In this document: positions 48,051 through 60,111 of the stretch, piece after piece
Position numbering within the stretch: position 1 is the stretch's first letter
How the letters are laid out: each line of letters opens with the position of its first letter
NCBI GenBank assembly: GCA_023014335.1
Contig: JAECYW010000020.1
Location: 310,001-374,000, forward strand
DNA: 64,000 nt
DNA from: Galerina marginata
Lineage: Eukaryota > Basidiomycota > Agaricomycetes > Agaricales > Galerinaceae
Direction: 5' to 3'
The notes under the pieces: model-generated
Told to the model about the DNA's origin: nothing
Database searches by the model: none
Seen by the model: only the letters and a program-made list of their open reading frames with translations
Program-made: the position numbers and the translations under genes

Positions 48051-50841
48051 CTACAAAGTGGAAATTGACATGTTGCTCATGGGCAATTGGCCAGATGGGT
48101 AGAAAAGTGATTTGTCACTACTGCCAGATGGCCTATTAAAACCAACAACTGAATCAGGGTCTGCCTGCTTCTGCCTGATTTTTGCCATGTTGCCTCTGCA
48201 AATCTGTTCAACCCAGATGAAATTGCTACTGAGATATTGGGTTGCAGCAGCCTCATAGGCACTATAGGCATTTTGGTAGTCACCTTGGTGGAGGTACCCA
48301 TAGCCCATATATTCTAATGCATCTGCAATTTGATTGGAATCCCCAATGTGCTGGGCCTTCATAAGGTATATTTCAAGGTAGTTCCATGCTTCTGCATCCC
48401 TATCAAGACTAGAGAGGATCAAGTAAAATTGCTCAGCAACATTTGCCTGAAGACCTGGAACTTCAGTTATTTCAGCCAGCCTCCATGCCTCCTCTATGGC
48501 ATCCAGGGCCTTTGAGAAACTATGCTCTTCATAATGCACCCGGGAAATGACAAGGCATGCTTCAGCAAGGCTGGGAATATTCTTCACAGCATGCAGTAAG
48601 GCACTACCCTGATTCAGGTAGGATAAGGCTCCCTGATATTGAGTACCCACATGCAGAGCATATCCAACAGAGACAAGACTCTGGCCATGTATATCATCAG
48701 AAAGGTTGGCACACTTTTTTTCAACCTCAAGAGCTAATGAAAAAAGCTGATTGTGATCATCTAGAAACATAACTGCACAGCCCACAAGATCCACTCCACA
48801 CAGGCCACCAAGCTGTTGCAATTTGAGGTCAGCATTAGAAAGGCTGTTGAAAAGCTTGTAGGCTTTCTGGAGGAGATCATAGGAGAGGTCATATTTGCCA
48901 GCATTATAATAGGTGCTGCCTAAGCACCATATGGCTGAGGCTATATAACTGTCAATGCCATAGGTTTCAGCTGCTGACACCACATACTGGACCAGTTCAG
49001 GATCTGGCTTTGTACTCTCACGATACCAGCAAAATGCAATGAGAGCTTCAATGGCTTTGTCAGACATAAGTGGATGTGGTGTTGTAGATGAAACAAAAAG
49101 GATGGACTGGATGTTGGTGTCTTCGACTTGAAGCACTTTTGAGTTCTTAGAGAATGCAGGTTCATTGTAGTGACAGGCATGATCCAAGACAAACTGGCAG
49201 CATGCCAGATATATCTGGTCCCAGAGGTAGTCTTTAATTCGGTTATGCTGCATAAATGACTGGACAACAGGGACCACAAACAAAACCAAAGAGTTGGTGC
49301 CTTTCTGTTTGTTCTTGACTAGTAATCCTGCCTTAGATAAAGTAGCAGTGGCAGAGATAATTGTGGCAGTTGTGAGTGATGGAGCCCACCAACGGAGATT
49401 CTCCTTTGTTGTCCCGGATGGTAGCAATGAGAGAATAGAAAGGAGTTGAACTGCATTGGGGTTTTGTTGGATGAGGTCACTGTCAACAGAAAGACTGATG
49501 CTCCGATTCATGCTCTGTTCAGGGTTGTCAGAAAGGAGGGTAGGACCAGATTCAAACCACGCAGCCAGCAAGTCCTTGGCTGTTGACTGCCCATCTTCTG
49601 CAAGATTTGCCATCAGAGTGACAGCAAAAGGCATGTGCCCCAACACTGTTAATAACTGGCCAACATCAGGATCATCTTTTGAGCTCGGGTTGATGTCATG
49701 GAAAATACGAAGGCAGGATTCTTCATCTGTAGGCTCAATGTTCTTTGACTGCCACTTGATTGCGTGATGGCACGGAGGATGATTTCCACGCATTGTGACC
49801 AATATGGCAACGTGGTCCAGCTTGGCAAGCGTTCGCAGTATGTCTTCGACCTGTTTCTGGGTTCCTCCAGGCGCATTCCACGGTGTTTCGAAGTTGTCAA
49901 GAACAAGTAAGCGGGGATCTGCAGAGGCGCTGAGTTCCGTGATAATCTTCTCGAGTGTAATTTGTTTGTCTCCCGGAACCCGTAACTGGATGTAAAGTGT
50001 TTCGAGGAAGAGAGATGCCGACGTTGCTCCAATACAAGGCACCCAAACAGAACTCCCATGCGGAAACCGGTCCTGGACGAGAGACGATTCGACAACAGCC
50101 AACGAAACTGACGTTTTCCCCATCCCCCCCGGACCGAGAATGCAGACACGAGAGGTTTCCTGCTTTACGAGAAATCGGGAAATCTCGTCGACGAGATCAT
50201 CACGTCCATAGAAAACTTCTGGCTTCAGTGGTATCTGTTGTCGCGCGACCGGGTCTGATCGTGGCGCAGAGGCGGATCGTTTATAAACCTCTTCAAACTC
50301 TCCAAATCTGTCGTCGAGGTTGGCCACTTTGGTGATTATAGTCCTCATATCTTTGGAAGTATCATCGGCTGTGTGATTTGAAGATATACACCATGTCATA
50401 ACTAAGAAATAGTACGAATTCAAAGAGGGAAAGATAAACACGTACTGTTGGATTGGAAGTTGTTGAAATTTCCCCCAGAGATAACCACCTGACTGCTGTG
50501 GTTGAAGAATCCACTGGAGATGGCCTGGCGTGTCCTAGTTTGAGACGGCGTATTTCCTGATGATTTCTGGATCCAACGGTCGATCAGACTCGGAGTTCGC
50601 AAGGCGAATCACCCTTTAAAATCCTCACCACGTCGACATTTCTGTTTGGATTTTGATCATGGACAGCGGTGTCCTCCGTCGTTCTTTGTACGATCGCGTT
50701 CTAGATGCAGCCTTCTGTCACCAGCCTGCCCCTTTCACAGGATCAATCACTGCTCACCTTGTCGGATTTCGTCTCCGCGGGGCGTTTCTTTGAGCCCCAT
50801 CGTTTTGGCAGAGAAAACCAGGATGAACGTCCGGCAGACAT
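48051..50841 (-). CDS. NLR3: STAND NTPase-TPR protein, hybrid N-terminus
   Basis: An 864-aa paralogue in four exons (minus): 50758-50841, 50629-50700, 50446-50566 and 48051-50368. The first two exons (MSAGRSSWFSLPKRWGSKKR, then HDQNPNRNVDV) match exons 1 and 2 of NLR1, but exon 3 goes from KSSGNTPSQ into GFFNHSSQVVISGGNFNNFQ, as in NLR2 and NLR4. The NTPase has GPGGMGKT, LLVLDN and LVTMRGNHPP. The C-terminal half is TPR-like (CLGSTYYNAGKYDLSYDLLQ, MGYGYLHQGDYQNAYSAYEA) with the tail FYPSGQLPMSN. It is the intermediate form that links the two N-terminal types. The intron 50369-50445 is open in frame with exon 4. Confidence 0.87.
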
Positions 50842-53800
50842 GGTCGCAGTCAGTGTTAAGAGGAAGATGTGGCTCGAGGCAGTGTCTGTCCGATTCCGTA
50901 GGCACAATTTGGCTACGGCCCGGGGTTATCAACCAAATAGGGTCACTGAAAAATCACAGAATCTGACCAAGATATCTTTCCTCAATCTTTCGCGTCGTCT
51001 TCCCAGCATTCTCCTTTTCTCGTTACTCTAGCTCATCCAAGGTCTGCAAGATGATAATAGCTAGCACTGAGATCTGAGACTGCAATAACGGAATCAGAGC
51101 GGGTAGATGGCGCCGTCCTCCAATAACCAATCTTCCAACATGACTCAGCCCATATTCTCGTTCTCCGCATACCATCGAAAGGCAGCTGAGAACATCGGCT
51201 TGAATCAACGGCGTTGAATTTGCGCAGGGTGTGTGCGGGTTGGATGTGTTGAACCTATACCACAATGGAAAGGACACGGAACGCATGAAGAATGGTCGGC
51301 GACGGCTTATATATCAACCACTGCCCCAAACCTCGCCTTTTTTTCTGTTCTTCCTTCAAGAAACGGGTCTTTCGTCCAGCACTAGGACATCCAATTTCCG
51401 TAGATGCCAATGCTAACACCCACAAAGCCTGACACTATTCGAGGGCTGAGGACTGAGGGTCACTTTGGGGTCACTTCACACACGAAATTAAACTCGACAT
51501 ATTCTTCTGGCCACAACTCGCGATACGAGGAGAAATTGGCGAAACGAAGATGAAGCCAACTTGTGACTGGACCACCAACTCCTATCCTCGAGGAAGATAG
51601 CAACTCTACCTGACGTGACCCGTGGCGCTGGCGCTCCCGTCCTTCAGGCTTCCAGGCCATTTATCCAACGTTAAACAACAAAACCTTCGAATTCTTGAAG
51701 ACGTCGTTCTGCGCCTGCCATCTATCGCTGGTCGCCATGAAAGCAGGTTTTGGATCAAGCGATGGTGCATTCAACTTCGCCGGCCGTTCAACGAGCTGAC
51801 CCGGCTCGTCTTCGTCTTCGCCTTCATCGCCTTCTTGCACTTCGGCGACACCACCGGTGCCCCCTCGGGTCTGAACTCAAACGCTGAACTTTTATTGAAT
51901 TAATTCCTATTCCAGCACATGTATCAATCACATCTTCATCGATGTTCTCTTCCTCCCGGGCTTCCCCTTCCGGTTTTGAGGCGTGAAAGTGTATGGGCAC
52001 AGTGTTTGTGGCGTGCTGGGCGAGTGCTGGCGTGGATAAAAGTCGGAAAGTGGAGGCTGAAGCTGAAGGTCCGCGAGGTATGTTAAACACCGATTATAAT
52101 AACGTTTTGCCTGAACGATCCTTTAGTCTTCTTAGAATCCGTCTACCACACCAGTCGAATTTACCTAGAAAATGGAACTCGTACCTTGGGGTTCGTGTAT
52201 ATGACGCCCTGGTGACTGCAAGGACCAATAGGACAGAAGATTACCGCTGCAGGTTGAAGTCATGTTGGGTACGAGTCACTTGCGGCCTTCTCCACGTTTT
52301 AGCTAACCGTTTGTGTAGCTGCCGAACCTCTAGCTCAAGACTCAAAACTACAAGCTTTAAACCTCCGTCTCAAATTCATACCCCCTCTCAATGCTGTCCT
52401 GGCACGCTCTCGAAGACCCCTCCGCGTTCGATCTCGAATTCGACATTGATAATACCTACATTTCGCTCGGATTGAAATCATCGGTTCCGTCAATCAAGAA
52501 GAACCCAAACAGGACCTCGCGTCTCGTTCTGGAGTGTGCAATCTAGGGTCTGCACTAGGTACTGATGACGTGTTCAAGGCCAAGCGACACCAATGCTCAA
52601 GGCTCCGACTGAGGCTCGCCATGTCCACCGCGAACGACTCAGGGTGGCGAAGTAAACCTACTCGAGTATACGTACGGAGTAGCGGTTCGATGTTTCGTCT
52701 TGATCTTTGCCTTCCTTCTGGAATGTGGATGGAGCGACCTATACGGTATTCATTTCCTGCTTTTTTCTTCATTCTGGGTCTGATCGAGCTTGTCTAGGAC
52801 GACGACGACGTCCTCCAGTCAAGAGTGGCATTCGGATTCGAAATTCGAACTCGTTGATCAGTTTCAAATTTCAATTTCGAAGTCCCAAGCCCAACGCCGA
52901 GAACGGGAACCGTGGTCAGTCACTAAACACGGGAGCGTGGTCATCGTTATCGTTATCGATCATCCAGCAGCACCTCAGGTGGCAAGAAGTCAAGGAAAGT
53001 ATCGCCTACAGGTATATGAGGACGCCTCTTTCAAATTCAGCTTGTTTGTGATGCCGTCTTTACATCACCGACGGCTCAAGGAGGTGGTGAATTTGACTTG
53101 AACAGTTTATGCATGAGTGCTTTTGCTTTTGCTTTGCTCTGGTAGCTTCGTCTGCGACGTGGGTCCTATGCTTTGGGTGCGTGCATTTCTCCGTTTTTTC
53201 CTCAGTCTTAAGTTTTAATTTGGGTTTTTGGGTCGGTCCAGGATGACAACGTTAGAGGAGGAGGTAGAAGTGTGCGTTTCGTGGCCCTCTCTCTCTCTTT
53301 TTCAAGCTTCAAGCCCGAGATTAAGAGTAAGGATGAGGGCTATCCATTCCTTTCGACGCGTAAGTGCGTTATCCTCTTATCTTTTTTTTTTCATACTGAT
53401 GGTGCATATTACAGTTAGCCTACAACTTGCTCGCTGTCACGGCGACACTTAAGCTTCCACTTTCGAACCACTCAACATTCTGTCTCCCTCTAACGACGAT
53501 TGAAAATGATGCAGGAATTGTAAACTAAATTTTAGCCCTGGTCCGATGCATGTAATGTCTAGTTGAATAATGCCCTGCCCCTCTTGGACAGGGTCGACGA
53601 GGAGTAACTGAAATTGCAGCTCAAGATCTTTCTCGAAAGACTCTTGGTACGATCCCAGAATTTTCCGTTGACTTTCAACACTGCCTTGATAATTTGCATC
53701 AAATTCTACTCGAAGAAGTTGTTGATTTTGGGCAGCACGGAAAGAATTAAAGATCTAGAAATACAGTTCGTCGAACAAAAATTGGTACTCAGTGAATATG

Positions 53801-53966
53801 AGGACTGCGATATGAGTCGCCTTCATTGCAATTGGCGATGATACGGAGAAATGTCAGGAATAGAGCGTCGAAAATCGGGGGTTAGTCATTATTATCATTC
53901 CATGGCCAAAGCCTTTCGAAATTCGAACGAGCAAAGCTAAAAATATTTGCACAAAATTCGGCTGCG
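50842..53966 (+). other. Right flank block of unit 3
   Basis: The same block as 34838-37726, without the MITE. Intron-like elements at about 52067-52137 (GCTGAAG/GTCCGC...TCTTAG) and 53359-53414 (GTAAGT...ATTACAG). No conserved frame between copies. Confidence 0.4.
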
Positions 53967-56900
53967 ATGTATTTTTAACCAGCCTTGATGTGGCTGTGCC
54001 CTGACTCTCCTTTCAATCAACCGCGACGCGCTCAATCCTTATACACGTCAAAGGGCAAGGAATTTTGCTTCGACATCTAATTATCTACTTCTAACACCTT
54101 GACCAACAGTCCTGCATCCTCCTCACACGGTTTTCCCGCTCTTTCGCTGCCACTCGTCGTTTAAAATAGCGCTTCGAGCCGCACAAGACTGACATACACC
54201 TCACTTCCTTCCTTCCTTCCTCAATATTCGGCACGACTCCAGGCCGTCTCTCAACTCGTCGTAGCACGAGGCCACTTATATTCCTCAACTCTAGCTTGTA
54301 ATTTGTGTCTTACGGAGGAGCCCCGTTCATCGTCGCGATGCTCGTTTACTCACTATATGCACACCGGTGAGCTTTGTCCAGCACCTGATTATACTCATGT
54401 CTAACCCCAATTCTAACTTCAGCTCTGGCAATGGCGACGGTGACTGAAGAGCCTATATGCACGCTCAAGAGCGAGCTTTGCGTAGATGAAACCCTGGGGT
54501 CATCCGGCCTGAGCAGCGTTGTCTGCCTATTTGCGATGTTCACAGCTCTCGCCATGGAGTACGAGAACGCCGATGTGGTTCAACGAGAACCCAGGAGCAA
54601 TCGTCGAAAACGCCACAAACATTTTCTCCCTTCCTCGTAGTTGCTGCTGGCCATAGTTGTCATCAGCAGGGAAACCACTGGACTCCCAACATTGTCTAAC
54701 GCTGTTCCTCCTCCTCCTCCTTCTCAACACGCACGCGGGCTCAGTACGAATGCGACGCGACGCGACGACGAGAAAACATGACCAACCACGACATAGTTTC
54801 AAATTCGATCGGGAATTCGGGCCACCTACGAACCAGCCCCGCCGAACATGACTGGACTGGACTCAATCGTCTTTCTCTTCCCTTTATGTCCTCCCTATTC
54901 CTCGATACTTTCTAGCTGCGTATCCGTCTCAAGATCAGGTCGTTAATGGCGTTCCGAACTCCAGCTTCCAACGAGCCCACACTGATTCCACCTCTGGGTG
55001 CACCCGTGCTGAACAACATCGGACCTCAGGTCCAACATGGCCTCCAGATTGCGATCGTGTACCTGGCTTCGGAAGATAGAGATCAGGAAAAAAGAGCTAC
55101 GCTGAAGGCAGCCTGAGAGCCTCTCTGCTACGATCGACCAAGAGGGCGGAAAAAATACTCCCCGACTTCCCGCTGCTTCTTAAAGTTCTTTCCAGCAGAA
55201 CTCTTGCCGTTCGTTTGATACAAGCTCATTCGACATTCATCTCAAATATTGTTGCCCAACGTTAACGCATCCGAAGTCTACTCCTGCGTAAAGACCAAGC
55301 CACCTCAAAAGCCAACCGTTACATACATACCAACCAACCCATTTGAAGCTTAGAGGTCTTGCATCGCCCTGGAAAGGGCCTCCCTTGCTGTTCGCTCCGA
55401 GGGTGGATATACGCCAACAGGCTCGACCGGCGAGCATTCAATATCGAATGCTGACTTAGCTCATCCTTTCATTACCGCCTTGCGCTTCGCCTGCGCCGCT
55501 GGTGCTCGGCTCCCAGCTTGAACTCAACCCTCAACATCTGCATACGTCAAGCATCTAAGATTTCTTTGATCCCAGGTTCGCTCCAGAGTCGCCGGTTTCG
55601 ATCTCGAACTCGAGACCGCGATCGTCTATCATGCTGATATGTCGTGATATCAGGGTTCCTGCGGTGGGAGTAGTGAGTCAAGATATTGTCCTTTGAGAGT
55701 CTCACTCACGTTTCATTCAAAGATCTTCGGCCCTAAAACAAATCAAATACCGGCACGAACGCCTATTAAGCTATTGCAGCTCACAGAAGACTCGGTTGGC
55801 GATGGTATGTGCGGCGTGAAATCTTCTGCGAGGAGAAGTTAGCAGGACGGCACAGTGCGTGGGCATAGTGAAGGCTGGTCAACGGTTTGGCTGAATGTTC
55901 TTTTTCATAGAATCGAACCGAATATGTGTCGGCAGACGAAACTTGTATAACGACTCACAGAGCTAACGACAACGGAAGGTGTGGCTGGAACGAATGAAAT
56001 TTCTGCAAGACGAACAAATATATGTTTGTGACCTGCTGCGCAAGTGCTAGAAGAAATAGGACAGAAGGGAAGGTGCAGGCTGAAGGTAAGTAAGTATGTG
56101 GGGGGCTTGGTGATGATTAATCAGCATTGACTGACCATCCTTTCTCAGCCTCGAATCGAATCAAGTCCGCACAAAATTCCACTCGGACGGCTGATGAAAC
56201 AAGACTTGCTCTCATTTGGGGGTTTGTGCTTGTGATGCGCTGGCGACTGCAAGGATCGACGTGACAAAAGATGTGGGCTTAAGTTTGGCTTAAGGTACGT
56301 GAATCAGTGATCTTTTCCGAGGACGGAAGGACATTTTAGCCGAAATATTTCCTCGTAGATTCAATCTCTGTTAAGGCCACCGAATGAACCTTGGATAACG
56401 ACAACAAATTGATGACAAGCTGGGCTGTGACTCGATCAGTGGATAACTAGCAGGATATAGTTTGAGTCTGTTTACGAATTCGGTTCTGACTTCTGACGGC
56501 CACGGGAGAATTTGAGGATTCGCGTTTGTGACAGTACGTGTGGCTCATTACAGAGTGCTCGCAGTGTTTGCTGATTTCTGAACATTCTTCTCTTTTGTAG
56601 AATCGATGCACATCTGAGTCAGGTAACAAAACTTGAATGCCGACAAGAAAGCTCACTCAAGGGGCTAAAGGAGGACGGAACTACAACAAATGAAAAATTA
56701 TCAGGAAGGTGAACTCGGCTAGACTTGTAACCAGACATGGAACATCGAGTCACATATGAGGGAGAACCTCTATTCTCGTTGGCATTGCCTCTTGGAGAGA
56801 TCAGTCATTCAGAATTGGGCTATGACACCATCAAAAACTTACCCATCCTTGGGAGTTCGTGCAGGTCATATATGATGCAAAACACAGGTTGCAGGTACAT

Positions 56901-57541
56901 GTGGTGTGTGAAAGGCTTGTTGATATTTTGACTGAACATTGAGTCACTTTGAGTTGTCGGCAAGCAAGAGTTGAACAATGCCAAGAAAACTAGCACTGGC
57001 AACTGAGGGAATCAATGTAATGGAAGGTGTGGGCAGTTCAAAAGTTGAATGAGCAATGTTTTAACTGAACTTTCCTCTCCATAGACTCAGAACTAACCCA
57101 AGTCAGAGGTTAACAAACAAAACTGGACAATGGATGACCTGAAGACCGCCTCAAGATGATAATTGCGGAGGATGGAACTGTGATGAATGAAATATTGGCA
57201 AGAACATAAATCCAGCAATGATGGTTGGTAAAGATTTACTTGCTGTTTATGTTGGTGATACATCAAGACATGTACAATTCCTTGGTGGTGTCATTGTACA
57301 TGCTCTGGATTGTGGCAATAGGCATGATTCTTATGTGATTACCAGTGCAGCTGTTACCGGTCTAGGTGAATCTCAGTTGGCTTTGTTCAATGGTGACCTT
57401 CTAAGTTAACAAACCAGGTACAAAATTTAGTGAATATTCCATACAGAATTTCAAGTCAATGAACATCTTTTAATCAATAGAGAGTACAACATAGATATGC
57501 CAACATTGTGATGACAAAGACAGAAAGATAAACCTGTGCAA
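53967..57541 (+). other. Left flank of unit 4: intron-like blocks, no intact gene
   Basis: The first block has lost its donor (GGGCAAGGAATTTT), the second is present near 54368. A (TTCC)n run lies at 54208-54222. Splice-like blocks recur near 56086 and 56294. No gene was seen. Confidence 0.4.
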
Positions 57542-60111
57542 CTATGAATTGGAAATTGACACATTGCTCACAAATGATTGGCCAAATGGGTAAAAAAGTG
57601 ACTTATCATCATCTGCAATTGGCCTATAAAACCCAACAATTGAATCAGGATCTGCCTGCTTCTGCTTGATTTTTGCCATGTTGTCCTTGCAAGTCTCTTC
57701 AGCCAAGGGGTAAATGCCACTGATATATTGTCTTCCAGCAGCCTCATAGGCACTATAGGCATTTTGGTAGTCACCTTGACGAAGGTACCCATAGCCCATG
57801 TATTCTAATGCATCTCCAATGGCATTGACATTCCCAATGTGCCAGGCCTTCATAAGGCATATTTCAAGGTAGTTCCATGCTTCTGCATCCCTATTGACAC
57901 TAAAGAGAATGGAGCAGAATTCTCCAGCAATGCTTGCCTGAAGTCCTGGAACATTGGTTGTTTTGGTCAGCCTCCATGCCTCTCCTATGGCATCCAATGC
58001 CTCTGAGAATCTGTGCTCTTTGGAGTGCACTCGAGCAATGACCAGGCATGCAGCAGCAAGGCTAGAAGCATTCTTCACAGCCTGGAGTAAAGTGCTACCC
58101 TGAACTAGGTATGATAAGGCTTCCTCATGTTGAGAAGCCAAGTACAGAGCTCGCCCAACAGAAACCAGACTCTGGCCATGTATATCATCCAAAAGATCAG
58201 TACACTTGGCTTCAACTTCAAGGGCCAACAAAACAGCCTCATCCTTATCATCTACAAGAAGCCCCACAGTGTGTACAAGATCCATTCCACACAGGCCACT
58301 CAGCCCTTGCAATTTGGGGTCAGCATTAGGAATGCAGATGCTATTGAAAAGCTGGTAGGCTTTCAGCAAAGGATCATAGGAGAGATCATGTTTGCCAATT
58401 TCTTTATAGGTACTGCCCAAGCACCATACAGCCAAGGCTATATAGCTGTCAACACCATAGGTTTCAGCTGCTGTCACTGCATACCTGGGCATTTCAGGAT
58501 CAGGCTTTGTATCATTACGATACCAGCAAAACCCAATGAGAGCTTCAACAGTTTTGTCAGAGAGAAGGGAGTACAATATTGTGGATGAGACAAAAAGGAT
58601 AGACTGGATGTTGGTGTCTTCAGCTGCAAGCACTTTTGAGTAAGTAGAGAATGCAGGTTCATTATAGCGACAGGCATGCTCCAAGACAAACTGGCAGCAT
58701 GCCAGATATATCTCTTTTCGGAGGTTGTCTTCAATTCGGTTATGCTGCATAAATGACTGAACAACAGGCACCACAAACAAAACTGGAGAGTTGGTATCTT
58801 TCTGCTTGTTCTCAACTAGTAATCCTGCCTTAGATAAAGTAGCAATGGCAGAGAGAATTGTGGCAGTTGTAAGTGACGGAGCCCACCAATGGAGATTCTC
58901 TTTTGTTGTCCCAGCTGGTAGCAATGAGAGAATAGCAAGGAGTTGAACTGCATTGGGGTTTTGTTGGACAAGGTCACTGTCAACAGAAAGGCTGATGCTC
59001 CGATTCATGCTTTGTTCAGGGTTGTCAGAGAGGAGGGTAGGACCAGATTCGGACCATGCAACCAGCAAGTCCTTGGCGGTTGAATGCACATCCTCTGCTA
59101 GCCGTGCCATGAGAGTCACAGCAAAGGGCATGTGTCCCAACATTTCCAGTAAACGCACAAGATCTGGGTCTTTCTTCGAGCTCGGGTTGATGTCGTGGAA
59201 AATGCGAAGGCAGGATTCTTTGTCAGTAGGCTCAATATTCTTCGATTGCCATTTGATTGTGTTGTAGCACGGAGGACAATTTTCACGCATCGTGACCAAC
59301 ATGGCGATATGGTCCAACTTGGCCAACGTCCGGAGGATATCTTCGACCTGTTTCTGGGTCCTACCAGGCGCATTCCACGGTGTTTCGAAGTTGTCGAGGA
59401 TAAGTAAGCGGGGTTCTGTAGAGGCGCTGAGTTCCGTGATAATCTTCTCAAGCGTAACTTGTTTGTCTCCCGGAACCCGTAACTGGACGTAAAGTGTATC
59501 AAGGAAGAGAGATGCTGACGTCGCCCCAATACATGGTACCCAAACATGATTTCCGTGGGGAAACCGGTCTTGGACGAGAGCCGATTCGACAACAGCCAAC
59601 GAAACTGATGTTTTCCCCATACCCCCCGGACCGAGAATGCAGACGCGAGAGGTTTCCTGTTTTACGAGAAATTGAGAAATCTCTTCGACGAGATCATCCC
59701 GTCCATAGAAGACCTCTGGCTTCAGTGGTATCTGTTGTCGCGCGACCGGGTCTGATCGTGGCGCGGTGGCGGATCGCTTTAAAACTTCTTCAAATTCTCC
59801 AAATCTGTCGTCGAGGTTGTCCACTTTGCTGATTATAGTTTTCATATCTTTGGAAGTATCGTCGGCTGTGTGATAAGATATACACCATGCCATAACTAAG
59901 AAATAGTACGAATTCAAAGAGAGAAAGATGAACACTTACTGTTGGATTGGAAGTAGTTGAAATTTCCCCCAGAGACGACCACCTGACTGCTGTGGTTGAA
60001 GAATCCATTGGAGATGGCGTGGTGCGGGTTATTCTGAGACGGCGTAGACGATTCCTGGATCTCTGTAGGGCTTTTCTTTGAGCCCCGTTTGGATGAACGT
60101 ACGGCAGGCAT
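57542..60111 (-). CDS. NLR4: STAND NTPase-TPR protein with SGGNFN N-terminus
   Basis: An 831-aa paralogue in two exons (minus): 59940-60111 and 57542-59865. It starts MPAVRSSKRGSKKSPTEIQE and has GFFNHSSQVVVSGGNFNYFQ. The NTPase shows GPGGMGKT, LLILDN and LVTMRENCPP (Glu replaces the Gly of MRG). TPR-like repeats include MGYGYLRQGDYQNAYSAYEA, and the tail is FYPFGQSFVSN. The 3' part is nearly free of CpG: I count 3 CpG in 57541-58260 against about 22 in 59581-59820. Yet the frame is intact, which suggests selection or a recent origin. The intron 59866-59939 is open in frame with exon 2. Confidence 0.87.

Larger units (their letters stand above)
44811..53966. repeat. Segmental duplication, unit 3 (holds NLR3)
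   Basis: About 9.2 kb. It has the same opening, NLR3 and the full right flank block. A (CT)n run lies near 45617-45630. Confidence 0.72.
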
